Notes: a model not told the origin generated them from the letters alone. A stretch of DNA of 64,000 nucleotides from CALKXV01 sp965228905 (GCA_965228905.1 CBDDII010000003.1:682001-746000), one strand, 5' to 3'; shown: positions 1 through 7,942, numbered from the stretch's first letter. Numbers and translations are program-made.

Positions 1-369
1 CCTCGCGTGTACCAAAATCATATTCGACCGCAATCGGATTTGGTGCCCAAGGACGCCGAAATCTTTAGACTCGAAGATGGTTTTGACGCAATGATATCAC
101 GTCTAGACGATGTCACCGGTAGTCGAGTTTCCGACCTGCAGGTTGGACACTTGCTCAACAAAAAGTCTTCGCAAGCAAAGACTGTCGCATCTCGCCAAGA
201 CATTGATCTTCTTCAGAGATTTTATGCCGTTGATTTCGAACGCTTCGGATACCAGAAACGTGATCTCTCAAAGTTTGAGTCTGATCCTTATGTCTTTTGG
301 CGCCAAACTTTGGCTCATGCATTGGCACCGGGGATTGTAGTTAAACAACGTCGTCACTGGTTGCGATAA
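1..369 (+). CDS. Sulfotransferase family protein, C-terminal part (5' end off window)
   Basis: The frame is open to the left edge, so only the last 122 codons are present. The motif HIRPQSDL near the start of the visible part, followed by an acidic-aromatic stretch (IFRLEDGFDAMISRL) and a closing YAVDFERFGY, matches the C-terminal half of the family 2 (carbohydrate-type) sulfotransferases, which use PAPS to sulfate glycans; the PAPS-binding 5' loop would lie upstream of the window. The stop TAA overlaps the next ATG (TAATG), so it is translationally coupled to the polysaccharide genes that follow. That context suggests modification of a surface glycan. Family call rests on these motifs only. 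Confidence 0.7.
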   Translation, partial: PRVYQNHIRPQSDLVPKDAEIFRLEDGFDAMISRLDDVTGSRVSDLQVGHLLNKKSSQAKTVASRQDIDLLQRFYAVDFERFGYQKRDLSKFESDPYVFWRQTLAHALAPGIVVKQRRHWLR

Positions 370-1982
370 TGTTGCTCATTCTCTCGGCCCGAACTGTGGA
401 CGAAGAGATAGCGTTGCAATTTGGACGCTTGCCACCCAGCTTTTTGCCGCTTGGGGACCGCAGGCTGTTTTCATATCAATGCGAACTGGCTTTTGATGAG
501 CCTTGTTTTATGACCGTGCCGGATGACTTCGAGATCTGTGAAACGGATCTTCGTGAGATTGAAGCAGCTGGCATAAAACTTTTACCACAGTCACAATCTA
601 TGAGCCTACCACAGGCGATAGGAGATGCGTTGAGACGAATCCGTTCAAGTGGACAGGTTCGCATTCTTTATGGGGACACGCTCGTTCGTATGAGTAAGGA
701 ATCTCTGCGTGCGCCTGATACTGTGGCCGTGCATGATACGAATGCCAACTATCCATGGGCATTTGTCGAAACAACCCAAGGACAACTTGTCAGGTTTTCC
801 GATGAGCAACCCCACAGGTTGGATAAGCGGCGTGTGGTTTGTGGTTACTATAATTTCGAGGATCAAAGTCTGCTCGCGAAAGCTTGTGGCGAAAAGACAA
901 TTGTAAAGGCATTGACATACTATAACGAACGCCGGCCTCTCGTCTGTAGCGAGTCAGACAGCTGGCTCGACTTCGGCCATTTGCCGCTATACTTCCGGTC
1001 GAAGAAAGAGGTTTTGATCAAGCGTGTTTTTAACGAGTTGATCTTTGAGAACCATTTACTGATCAAGCGGTCAGCCGATACAATGAAGATGCGAGCGGAG
1101 GCACACTGGTACGAGAATTTGCCTAATTCGGTGCAATTGCACGTACCACGTTATCAAGGGAGAGATGAGCGCGATTTTCAGGCTGGATACGCACTGGAGT
1201 ACTTGTACGCGCCTTTGCTTAGCGATCTGTTCGTTTTTGGCACGTTGCCGCTGGCGTCATGGCTTGAAATCCTGCAGGCGTGCTTTGAGCTAATTCGCAA
1301 ATGCCAGACGGTACGCCCACCAGATGGCGCACCTGAGAGATCACCTATGTTCGCGCGTCAATTCTTCCACGAAATGGTCGTTGAGAAAACTCGATCTCGC
1401 CTCGATGACTTTGGAAAACAAAGCGCGATCACCCCTAACACGACAATCGAGCTGAATGGCGTACAGTTTCCGTCTTTGAACTCTGTTGCTAAGAACTTGG
1501 TTGACATGATCCGACCAACTACCACGGCCGATCTTTGTTTTTGGCATGGAGATCTTTTCTTTGGGAATATGTTTTATGACTTCACTTCACAGCGTATTCT
1601 TTGCATTGACCCGCGGGGTCAGCTGGCGTCCGGTCAGACCTGCGTTTGGGGGGATTTTCGTTACGATCTCGCTAAATTGGCTCATTCTATAGTTGGCGGA
1701 TATGACAAGATTCTGCTGGGCCGTTCCAGACTTGAAATTGACCCAGTGAACTCGCAGAAATGGAGTTTCTATATTGAATCCCAACCGCATGCGGAACGAT
1801 TGGAAGAAATTTTCTTTGCGTATGTCCAAGAGACATTTGACATCAGCGAGAGTGAGTTGCTTGCGCTGACTTCACTTCTTTTTCTTTCCATGCTCCCAAT
1901 TCATCGTGATTGTTTTGAACGCCAAAAACACCTGTTGGCAGCGGGTCTGAGACTTGCTGCCAGAGCGGAGAAAGCGGAATGA
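369..1982 (+). CDS. Nucleotidyltransferase-like/phosphotransferase (kinase) fusion, surface polysaccharide biosynthesis
   Basis: 537 residues. The N-terminal part (about 1-240) resembles a sugar-nucleotidyltransferase fold with a degenerate entry motif (FLPLGDRRLFSYQ) and no GxGxR loop. The C-terminal part (about 250-537) carries the aminoglycoside-phosphotransferase/choline-kinase catalytic signature HGDLFFGNMF followed by CIDPRG, which supply the catalytic Asp/Asn and metal-binding Asp. It starts at the ATG inside TAATG and its stop overlaps the next gene (ATGA), so it belongs to one transcription unit with the sulfotransferase and the second nucleotidyltransferase. A plausible role is phosphorylation/activation of a sugar or small alcohol for capsule decoration; the substrate is unknown. 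Base composition is A+T-richer than the rest of the window. Confidence 0.6.
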   Translation: MLLILSARTVDEEIALQFGRLPPSFLPLGDRRLFSYQCELAFDEPCFMTVPDDFEICETDLREIEAAGIKLLPQSQSMSLPQAIGDALRRIRSSGQVRILYGDTLVRMSKESLRAPDTVAVHDTNANYPWAFVETTQGQLVRFSDEQPHRLDKRRVVCGYYNFEDQSLLAKACGEKTIVKALTYYNERRPLVCSESDSWLDFGHLPLYFRSKKEVLIKRVFNELIFENHLLIKRSADTMKMRAEAHWYENLPNSVQLHVPRYQGRDERDFQAGYALEYLYAPLLSDLFVFGTLPLASWLEILQACFELIRKCQTVRPPDGAPERSPMFARQFFHEMVVEKTRSRLDDFGKQSAITPNTTIELNGVQFPSLNSVAKNLVDMIRPTTTADLCFWHGDLFFGNMFYDFTSQRILCIDPRGQLASGQTCVWGDFRYDLAKLAHSIVGGYDKILLGRSRLEIDPVNSQKWSFYIESQPHAERLEEIFFAYVQETFDISESELLALTSLLFLSMLPIHRDCFERQKHLLAAGLRLAARAEKAE

Positions 1983-2752
1983 TCGTAATACCTATGGCAG
2001 GACTGTCCAGCCGATTTTTTAATGATGGCTTCACCCAACCAAAGTACATGCTCGACTTACACGGAAGGCCCGTTTTTGATCATGCACTTGGGTCTTTTCG
2101 CAAATTATTTTCATCCGAAAGATTTTTGTTGATTTGCCGGGACGTATTTGACACCCCTAGGTTTGTTCTTCAAAGAGCCGAAGCCATAGGGCTCAAGCGC
2201 GAGGCGATCGACGTCATCGTGCTCGAAAATGAAACCCGTGGACAGGCCGAAACTGTCGCAGTTGGACTAAAGGCGATTGCTCAGTACAGTAATGAGGCTC
2301 TCACAATTTTCAACATCGATACATTTCGGCCAGGCTTTAGCCATCCGACTGGATTTGACATAGCAGCAGTAGAAGGTTACCTGGAAGTATTCGAAGCTCC
2401 AGGTGATCACTGGTCGTTCGTAAAGCCCGTACCGGGCACTGATCGAGTTGAAGAAGTCGCCGAGAAGACACGCATTTCGGATCTTTGTTCGAATGGTTTA
2501 TACCATTTCCGGTCAGTTGACATGTATCTTTCCCTTTTTGCGAATGTGGAAACAGAGAACCCCTCGTCGCTTCCTGGGGGTGAATACTATGTGGCTCCGC
2601 TATACAATATCGCCATCGCCGGTGGAGCAGATATTCGTTTCTCTCGAGTTCCAGCAGCAGCGATCCGGCTTTGCGGAAAACCGACCGAGTACTCATTGCT
2701 TTGTGAACGACCACCGTTTTCACCCGAATCAATCGATGAAACACCGCTTTGA
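1979..2752 (+). CDS. NTP transferase (sugar-1-phosphate nucleotidyltransferase-like), capsule biosynthesis
   Basis: 257 residues. The N-terminus MIVIPMAGLSSRF followed by QPKYMLDLHGRPVF is the nucleotide-binding signature and PK motif of the sugar-phosphate nucleotidyltransferase family (GT-A-like fold), and FNIDTF fits the Asp-containing metal-binding motif. A late EYYVAPLYNIAI segment is typical of capsule-locus members of this group. It overlaps the upstream gene by four bases (ATGA) and the downstream gene by four bases (TTGA). It could make the activated donor needed by the neighbouring kinase/transferase genes. The exact nucleotide and sugar cannot be read from sequence. Confidence 0.65.
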   Translation: MIVIPMAGLSSRFFNDGFTQPKYMLDLHGRPVFDHALGSFRKLFSSERFLLICRDVFDTPRFVLQRAEAIGLKREAIDVIVLENETRGQAETVAVGLKAIAQYSNEALTIFNIDTFRPGFSHPTGFDIAAVEGYLEVFEAPGDHWSFVKPVPGTDRVEEVAEKTRISDLCSNGLYHFRSVDMYLSLFANVETENPSSLPGGEYYVAPLYNIAIAGGADIRFSRVPAAAIRLCGKPTEYSLLCERPPFSPESIDETPL

Positions 2753-4617
2753 CTAATCGTGAGACGCATCAGTCTTCCACAGGTGATACCGGATTAACGA
2801 AATTGTTCGGTGAATTCGCCAGATTACACGAATTTCTCATAAAAGACCCAAGGCAACCAGAAGCATACCACGCAGCCTTTAAGATGCTTTGTACAATTGG
2901 CATTGAAGAAGCCACCAAACTTCAAAAGCATTGTTCTGCAGGCGGCGTGCTATCGGAACTCGTAAACCTCCTTATTCACCAAGAATCTTGCCCAGAACGT
3001 CCTCGCATTCTTCATCATGGTATCGCCAGTTTGTTAACTTCGCAGAATGTGGCGACGGCACGCGTGGTGGTCGCTACTTGTGTTTCCGCATTGAGAGCTT
3101 TCACGAGTAGCAAGGACGAGGCGCAATCTGGCCTCGCGCTGTTTTTCGCTGTTGCTCGGGAGGTCCTGCCCGACGACGGCCCCACGCAAAAAGAAGTCTC
3201 CGATCTCCACCTGGCACAGTTTCCGAGCTTCACTGCTCATGACTTGGCATTGCCATACTCCGTGAAATTCAACGAGTCTTTTTTTGGAGCTAACTGTAAG
3301 GATCTGCTGGGAAAATACCCTTCAGCCGTTTCAGCAATGGAGTCAAAAGAGGCGCTCGGAATTCGCCATTTGCTATTGCTGGAACGATTGAGCACGAGGC
3401 CTCTGTTCAGGTCGACGGAAGAGATTGATAGTCTGCGAAAGTTCATAGAATTTCGGATTTCGAAATCGCACGCTACACAACATGAATCAGACGAAAAGGC
3501 AGCGGCTCGAGCATTGTTTCTACGCTATAGTTCAGAGCTTGGTGTACTCGGTGCAGAAAAACTGGATGCTCTTGGTTTGGAGCAGTCGCTCATTAAACGA
3601 GCATCTGAACTACCGCGCCCGATTGCGAGACCCGAAGAGTTTGGAGTCTCGCTTGATCGTCGGCTAAGCAAAGCCTTCCACGCGGGCCTGAATACTGTAG
3701 CTCCTCAACTCGCCAAGATTGGAGAGCGCCCACGCGTCGCGCTTTGTGTCTCGGGCCAAATGCGTGGTTTCAGAGTGGCTTTGGAAAGTTGGAGGCGAGT
3801 GCTCTTACCTTTCGTTAAGCCAGATATCTATATTCATACGTGGGCGAACATTGGACGGGCATCGCCGCAACCTTTCAGAGCGTATTTGCCATTTGAAGGA
3901 GCGAGGTTCTGCGAAGAGTGGCGACGAGTCGGTATGCTTGAAGGGTATGAAAAGATGCAAGAACGGTATCCGCATCTTTTCCAAGCCCTTGAGACCTCCG
4001 CACATATCGAAGCCGAGACACTAATGGATCTGTATGAAACAACGAATGTTGTAGTGGAGGACGATCGCGATGAACGTTTCGCGAGCTTCTCAAACCAAGA
4101 TAAAATGCACTACAAGATCAATGCAGCACATAAACTCGCAACTGAATCGAAAGAAGATTACGATCTAATCATGAGAATTCGCCCAGATCTCGAGCTTGTC
4201 GTCGCGGGGTTTTCTTGGAGGTCACTACATCACGCCTGCGCTCAAGCTCCGGTAATCTATACAGACGGTGCTTACGGTCTTCACTACTATAGCCTTGTAA
4301 TCGGTGATCAACTTGCCATTGGGTCACCGGATGTGATGGCAATATATTCCGCTACTTACAATGAATCCGATTGTAATGCTATTTTCGACATTTCCGGATT
4401 TCCCAAAGAACTGACAGGACACGCGTCACTAGCTCAGACCTGTTGGTTGTCAGGAATTGACGTAAAAAAGCTCCCCCTCAAAGTCGGCGAGCTTTTGGAA
4501 ATGGAAAACCTACCAATCGAGCATGTACTAACTGCAATTGAGGCAGATGCTGAGGGTCGTTTCGACGATGTTGATAGGCAACTTATCGACACTGCTCGGG
4601 CGGATTTGAAAGCTTGA
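2749..4617 (+). CDS. Surface-glycan locus protein with C-terminal glycosyltransferase-like domain
   Basis: 622 residues, starting at a TTG that overlaps the preceding stop. Residues 1-320 are mostly helical with no family I recognise. From about residue 325 the block RVALCVSGQMRGFRVALESW, then IYIHTWANIG and later DLIMRIRPDLEL, matches a family of proteins found in capsule and O-antigen loci (CxSGQxRG ... HxW ... RxRPD), thought to be glycosyltransferases. No signal peptide or membrane segment is visible, so a cytoplasmic enzyme is likely. It is the last gene before the insertion-sequence zone, so the original operon may have continued and been cut. Confidence 0.55.
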   Translation: MTNRETHQSSTGDTGLTKLFGEFARLHEFLIKDPRQPEAYHAAFKMLCTIGIEEATKLQKHCSAGGVLSELVNLLIHQESCPERPRILHHGIASLLTSQNVATARVVVATCVSALRAFTSSKDEAQSGLALFFAVAREVLPDDGPTQKEVSDLHLAQFPSFTAHDLALPYSVKFNESFFGANCKDLLGKYPSAVSAMESKEALGIRHLLLLERLSTRPLFRSTEEIDSLRKFIEFRISKSHATQHESDEKAAARALFLRYSSELGVLGAEKLDALGLEQSLIKRASELPRPIARPEEFGVSLDRRLSKAFHAGLNTVAPQLAKIGERPRVALCVSGQMRGFRVALESWRRVLLPFVKPDIYIHTWANIGRASPQPFRAYLPFEGARFCEEWRRVGMLEGYEKMQERYPHLFQALETSAHIEAETLMDLYETTNVVVEDDRDERFASFSNQDKMHYKINAAHKLATESKEDYDLIMRIRPDLELVVAGFSWRSLHHACAQAPVIYTDGAYGLHYYSLVIGDQLAIGSPDVMAIYSATYNESDCNAIFDISGFPKELTGHASLAQTCWLSGIDVKKLPLKVGELLEMENLPIEHVLTAIEADAEGRFDDVDRQLIDTARADLKA

Positions 4618-4730
4618 ACGCCTAATAGTGCTTCATGCCATGGCGAGGAGTCAGAACTGCGTTCTGAAGCCTGGTTTAACTTAAGCGATATGCCCTGAGA
4701 CCCGACGTCCCTCCGGCCTTTGTGAGAGTC
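4618..4730. other. Short spacer before the IS zone
   Basis: About 110 bases with no ORF or clear terminator between the glycan gene and the target duplication of the IS3 element. Nothing recognisable apart from its position at the composition change. Confidence 0.4.
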
Positions 4731-4734
4731 CGTT
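4731..4734 (+). repeat. Left target-site duplication of the IS3-family element
   Basis: CGTT directly before the left inverted repeat is repeated as CGTT directly after the right inverted repeat (7616-7619). Four bases is the duplication length expected of the IS407 group of IS3. Confidence 0.75.
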
Positions 4735-4760
4735 TGACCTGCCCCCCGAAATTTCCCTCG
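4735..4760 (+). repeat. IS3 left inverted repeat (IRL)
   Basis: Begins TGACCTGCCCCCC and runs into TTTCCCTCG. Pairs with IRR at 7590-7615, with 13 perfect terminal bases and a shared TCCCTC block. Confidence 0.85.
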
Positions 4761-4802
4761 TTCTGATGTAGAGTTTGCGCAACCTTTTGAAGGAGCAAAC
4801 GA

Positions 4803-5066
4803 ATGCGAAAGAGCCGTTTTACCGAGGCGCAGATCATCGGGATGATCAAGGAACAGGAAGCCGGAATGCCGACGGCGGAGGTGTGCCGCAAGCACGGTCT
4901 CAGCCAGGGCACGTTCTACAAGTACAAATCGAAGTACGGCGGCATGGAGGTTTCCGACGTTGCCAAGATGAGGTCGTTGGAAGACGAGAATGTAAAACTC
5001 AAGCGGTTGCTGGCCGATACGATGCTGGACAACGTCGTCCTGAAGGACCTGTTGGGAAAGAGCTGA
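4803..5066 (+). CDS. IS3-family transposase OrfA (helix-turn-helix subunit)
   Basis: 87 residues starting MRKSRFTEAQIIGMIKEQEAG, the usual start of IS407-type OrfA, with a helix-turn-helix (AEVCRKHGLSQGTFYKYKSKYGG) and a C-terminal leucine-zipper-like stretch (LEDENVKLKRLLADTML). An AGGAG ribosome-binding site precedes the ATG. It recognises the inverted repeats and normally is joined to OrfB by -1 frameshifting near its end; a GGGAAAG stretch there is a possible weak slip site. OrfA is intact while OrfB is split, so only OrfA, which in this family can repress the element, may still be made. Confidence 0.9.
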   Translation: MRKSRFTEAQIIGMIKEQEAGMPTAEVCRKHGLSQGTFYKYKSKYGGMEVSDVAKMRSLEDENVKLKRLLADTMLDNVVLKDLLGKS

Positions 5067-5609
5067 CGACGCCGAATGAGCGGCGAGAGGCAGCGCTCAG
5101 GGCGATGCGGGATCATGACATCTCGCAGCGCCGGGCCTGCCGACTTGTCGGTGTCGATCCGAAGACGGTCCGGTGTGAACGCCCGCCGGATAATCCTGAG
5201 ATACGCGAGGAGATGAAGGCCGTCGCGGCCAAGCGCCGCCGGTTCGGCTATCGGCGGATCGGCGTGATGCTGGAACGCAAGGGGATGATCATGAACCACA
5301 AGAAGCTCTATCGGCTTTACACGGATGAGAAGCTGGGTGTCAGGCGACGACGGGGCCGCAAACGGGCGCGGGGATCGCGGACACCAATGCCGGAGGCGCT
5401 GAGACCGGGCGAACGCTGGTCGCTCGACTTCCTGTCCGACACGTTCGGCGCATCCCGTCGATTCCGCATCCTGGCGGTGAACGATGATTGCTGCCGCGAG
5501 AACCTGTGTCTGATGGCCGATACCAGCATCTCGGGCGCACGGGTGGCGCGGGAACTGGATGCCTTGGTGCGCATCTATGGCAGGCCGACCAGCATTGTCA
5601 GTGACAACG
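5066..5609 (+). pseudogene. IS3-family transposase OrfB, 5' part (cut by IS110 insertion)
   Basis: The -1 frame relative to OrfA encodes ERREAALRAMRDHDISQRRAC, the HTH_21-type linker (RFGYRRIGVML), the first catalytic Asp in WSLDFLSDTFG and the start of the second in IVSDN. Translation then runs into the IS110 element and stops after VLCRELPAV. The break is at base 5609, the first base of the Gly codon that follows SDN. The rest of the gene resumes at 7237. Confidence 0.9.
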
Positions 5610-5842
5610 TCCTATGTCGGGAACTTCCGGCTGTTTAGGTCAGCAGGTCATGGGGCATCCGGCAAACCGGATGCCCTACAATCCTTGCCCAGACGGGCTC
5701 TGCCGTCAAGAAATGATCTCTTCCATAGCAAACACAGGGTACGCGCGATGGCGGCCCTCACCGTCCTTAATACGAGATCCCATTTCCCAAGCAGAAGGCC
5801 CAAACATTATCTACGAGGTCAGCACACTGCCTCCACGGCTCA
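5610..5842 (-). ncRNA. Candidate bridge-RNA region of the IS110/IS1111-like element (right end)
   Basis: IS110-family recombinases are known to be guided by an element-encoded bridge RNA; in the IS1111 subgroup it is made from the non-coding end downstream of the recombinase gene. Here that end is 233 bases and contains a perfect 10-base-pair stem, GGGCATCCGG / CCGGATGCCC, with a CAAA loop (5653-5676). The RNA itself, its ends and its target- and donor-binding loops are not established; this is an inference from position, length and structure. Confidence 0.35.
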
Positions 5843-7099
5843 TCAGAGAGAGGTCCTTCCGCCTGGGCTCACCCCCTCGAAGAAGGGGCGATAGGGTTCG
5901 CCGTGTTTGACCACGGCGTGTACGGTGCGCGCCATCTTTGCTGCGATTGCGGTGTAGGCCTTGCGACGCAGATGGGCATTGTGACGGTCTTTGGAGATGT
6001 AGCGCTCGAACTTGTCGCGGAAGCTGTTGGTCCGCTTCAGTACTGCGGTCTGGCCGGCCATCCAGAGCGTGCGGCGCAACCGGGCATTGCCGTACTTCGA
6101 GATCCGGCTCTGGCCGCGGAACATGCCCGACTGCACGGTGGCAAGGTCCATGCCGCAGAACTTCAGAAACTGCCGGTGATGGCGAAAACGACGCAGGTCA
6201 CCGGCCTCGGCCAGGATGGTCATGGCGTTGATCGGGCCGATCCCGGGAATGGTTGTCAGCAGCTGATAATCGGGGAGGTCCGAAAGTAATTCGACGGCCC
6301 GCGCCTCAATGATATCGCGCTGTCGGATTAGGCTTCTGCCTTCAGCCAACACCAAGCGGAACATGCGGACAGCGTCAGAATCCGGCTGAACTGGCAAGCC
6401 CACCGAGCCAACGGCCGTGGCATAAATATCTGAGAGCAAACGCTCTTTGGACACTTTGCGTCCAACCACTTTCCATGCATCGGCAATGAATGCCTCCCGG
6501 CTCATCGCTGTGATCATATGCGGGGTTGAATACTTCTCGAGGAAAGCCAGGAACCAGTCGGTTCTCGAATTCCGGTGAAATCGTTCGGCCTCGGGGAAGT
6601 AGAGCGGCAGATAATGTGTCAGGATGCGATGCCACAGCTCGGTCTTCGAACGGGAGACGATCTCATGGGTCTTTGACAGTTCCTGAATGTCGGCGGTCCC
6701 GGTCACCAACGGATCGTGAAAGAACTGAACCGCGCCGATCTCCAGCATATGCAGGATGACCTGGGCGTCCTTAGGATCGTTCTTATCCCAACTGTTATGC
6801 AGAGCTTCTCGCGTTCGCGCCAGACCGACGGAGGACACAAGCTTCAACTCGAATCCGACCTGTCCGAGATGGTGAGCCAAGACACGGTGATAATTGCCGG
6901 TCGCCTCAAACCCGATCCGCACTGGCAGATCATAGCTGGCAAGAGCGGCTGAGAGGCGCTGAAAATCCTCCAAGGTGTTCGTAACTGTCATGCGGCGGCG
7001 GCGCTTCTTGCCGGGAATGCTGATCAGCACCTCATGTCGATGCTTGGATATGTCGATGGCGACCAACAAGGTCGAAAGGGTAGCATAGGTAGTGGTCAT
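5843..7099 (-). CDS. IS110-family transposase (DEDD recombinase)
   Basis: 418 residues, full family length. The N-terminal RuvC-like DEDD domain shows VAIDISKHRHEV (first Asp), IGFEATGNYH (Glu) and the Asp pair in NDPKDAQ. The C-terminal transposase_20 domain shows IPGIGPINAMTILAEAG and FCGMDLATVQSG...SKYGNARLRRTLW, including the conserved serine region used with the DEDD site. It appears intact and the element may still be active. It begins 137 bases from the element's left end, after a strong stem-loop (7155-7205). Confidence 0.95.
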   Translation of the reverse strand: MTTTYATLSTLLVAIDISKHRHEVLISIPGKKRRRRMTVTNTLEDFQRLSAALASYDLPVRIGFEATGNYHRVLAHHLGQVGFELKLVSSVGLARTREALHNSWDKNDPKDAQVILHMLEIGAVQFFHDPLVTGTADIQELSKTHEIVSRSKTELWHRILTHYLPLYFPEAERFHRNSRTDWFLAFLEKYSTPHMITAMSREAFIADAWKVVGRKVSKERLLSDIYATAVGSVGLPVQPDSDAVRMFRLVLAEGRSLIRQRDIIEARAVELLSDLPDYQLLTTIPGIGPINAMTILAEAGDLRRFRHHRQFLKFCGMDLATVQSGMFRGQSRISKYGNARLRRTLWMAGQTAVLKRTNSFRDKFERYISKDRHNAHLRRKAYTAIAAKMARTVHAVVKHGEPYRPFFEGVSPGGRTSL

Positions 7100-7154
7100 A
7101 GCCGGTCTCCTCAGCGGCGTGGTTATGCAAAACCACTGTTGAGACCTGAGACCC

Positions 7155-7205
7155 GGTTATGGCCACCCGCTGCGCAGTTTGAGGGCTGCGCAGGCGGCCA
7201 TAACC
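7155..7205 (-). other. Stem-loop upstream of the IS110 transposase
   Basis: GGTTATGGCC pairs with GGCCATAACC and, inside an asymmetric internal loop, CTGCGCAG pairs with CTGCGCAG, leaving a short TTTGAGGG loop. It lies between the element's left end and the transposase start, so it could be a transcript structure limiting transposase translation from outside promoters, or part of a guide RNA. Confidence 0.5.
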
Positions 7206-7236
7206 TCTTAGCGGCGCTTCTTCCCGAGGTGCTACG

Positions 7237-7589
7237 GGACGGAGTTCACAAGTCGCGCGATCCTGAAATGGGCGAACGACAAAGGCGTCGAGTGGCATTA
7301 CATCGACCCGGGCAAGCCGCAGCAGAACGCCTTCATCGAGTCATTCAACGGCAGCCTCCGTGACGAGCTCTTAAACGAGGAGATGTTTGACAGTCTGGAC
7401 GATGCACGCCGAAAGCTGGCGCTCTGGCGATACGACTACAACAATGTCAGACCGCACTCGTCGCTTGGCAACAAAACGCCCGCAGAAGCGCGCCGGACGC
7501 TTGAGCAATTTGAGGGCTCCGCGCCCGACGCGCTTGCCCAAACCGAAACCCAAGACTATGAAAACCAGACCCGCAGACTCTCGTTATGA
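7237..7589 (+). pseudogene. IS3-family transposase OrfB, 3' part
   Basis: Continues the interrupted orfB from the Gly codon after SDN: TEFTSRAILKWANDKGVEW, then the catalytic Glu in NAFIESFNGSLRDE, and the family C-terminus DYNNVRPHSSLGNKTPAEA. It has no start of its own and ends at a TGA 26 bases before the right end. It is in a different frame from the 5' part because the insertion length is not a multiple of three. Confidence 0.9.
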
Positions 7590-7615
7590 ATGAGGGAGCC
7601 TTGGGGGGCAGGTCA
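7590..7615 (-). repeat. IS3 right inverted repeat (IRR)
   Basis: Ends GGGGGGCAGGTCA, the complement of the IRL terminus at 4735-4747, and includes the GAGGGA block that matches the IRL TCCCTC. Confidence 0.85.
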
Positions 7616-7619
7616 CGTT
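7616..7619 (+). repeat. Right target-site duplication of the IS3-family element
   Basis: CGTT, identical to 4731-4734. Confidence 0.75.
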
Positions 7620-7634
7620 GGTTGATTTCTGACC

Positions 7635-7724
7635 TCAGGCGGCCTTGGTTTCCAGTCTTGATTTCATCGCAAATTGCCATGGCGTGAGGTTGCCTAGGGA
7701 TAAGTGCGGTTTGGTGCGGTTGAC
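7635..7724 (-). pseudogene. Remnant of a second IS3-family OrfB (last 29 codons)
   Basis: Read on the minus strand this encodes VNRTKPHLSLGNLTPWQFA ending at a TGA, the C-terminal signature of IS3-family integrase subunits (compare NNVRPHSSLGNKTP in the neighbouring element). The rest of that gene is absent. It is a separate, older insertion than the element at 4735-7615. Confidence 0.75.
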
Positions 7725-7741
7725 TGGCCGAGCGGGGCTGT

Positions 7742-7942
7742 GAGGCCGTCATCCCGCCAAACCCGACGAGAAAACACCCGCATTCCTACGACAAAACCGC
7801 CTATCGCGGGCGCAACGTGGTCGAACGGATGTTCTGTCGCCTCAAGGATTTCCGCCGCATCGAAACACGTTACGACAAACGCGCCGACATCTTCCTATCT
7901 GCTGTATTCCTAGCCGCAGCTATCGTGTGGTGGACTAATTGA
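7742..7942 (+). pseudogene. Remnant of an IS5-family transposase (C-terminal 66 codons)
   Basis: The frame encodes SYDKTAYRGRNVVERMFCRL, then KDFRRIETRYDKRADIFLSA and a hydrophobic end AIVWWTN before TGA. The xxYRxRxxVERxFxxLKxxRRIxTRYDK block is the C-terminal DDE region (with the catalytic Glu in VER) of IS5-family transposases. No N-terminal part or start codon is present, so it is a truncated relic abutting the IS3 remnant. Confidence 0.75.

Larger units (their letters stand above)
5610..7236 (-). mobile_element. IS110-family (IS1111-like) insertion inside the IS3 orfB
   Basis: 1,627 bases with one transposase gene on the minus strand. The outer ends lack terminal inverted repeats, as in IS110-family elements, but a 7-base inverted repeat TCGGGAA lies a few bases in from each end (5617-5623; complement 7221-7227), which is the subterminal arrangement of the IS1111 subgroup. 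The non-coding stretch downstream of the transposase is 233 bases and the upstream one 137 bases. Boundaries were set by the positions that restore the orfB frame; they could shift by one or two bases because CG/ACG occurs at both junctions. Confidence 0.85.
4735..7615 (+). mobile_element. IS3-family insertion sequence (IS407-like), interrupted by an IS110-family element
   Basis: Both ends carry the inverted repeat TGACCTGCCCCCC (IRL 4735-4747; complement at 7603-7615), extended imperfectly by a TCCCTC block about 4 bases further in. The element encodes orfA and, in the -1 frame, orfB with the DDE motifs, and is bordered by CGTT on both sides. Removing the 1,627 bases at 5610-7236 restores one continuous orfB reading frame and leaves an element of about 1.25 kb, the normal size for this group. 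As it stands the element cannot make a full OrfAB transposase. Confidence 0.9.
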
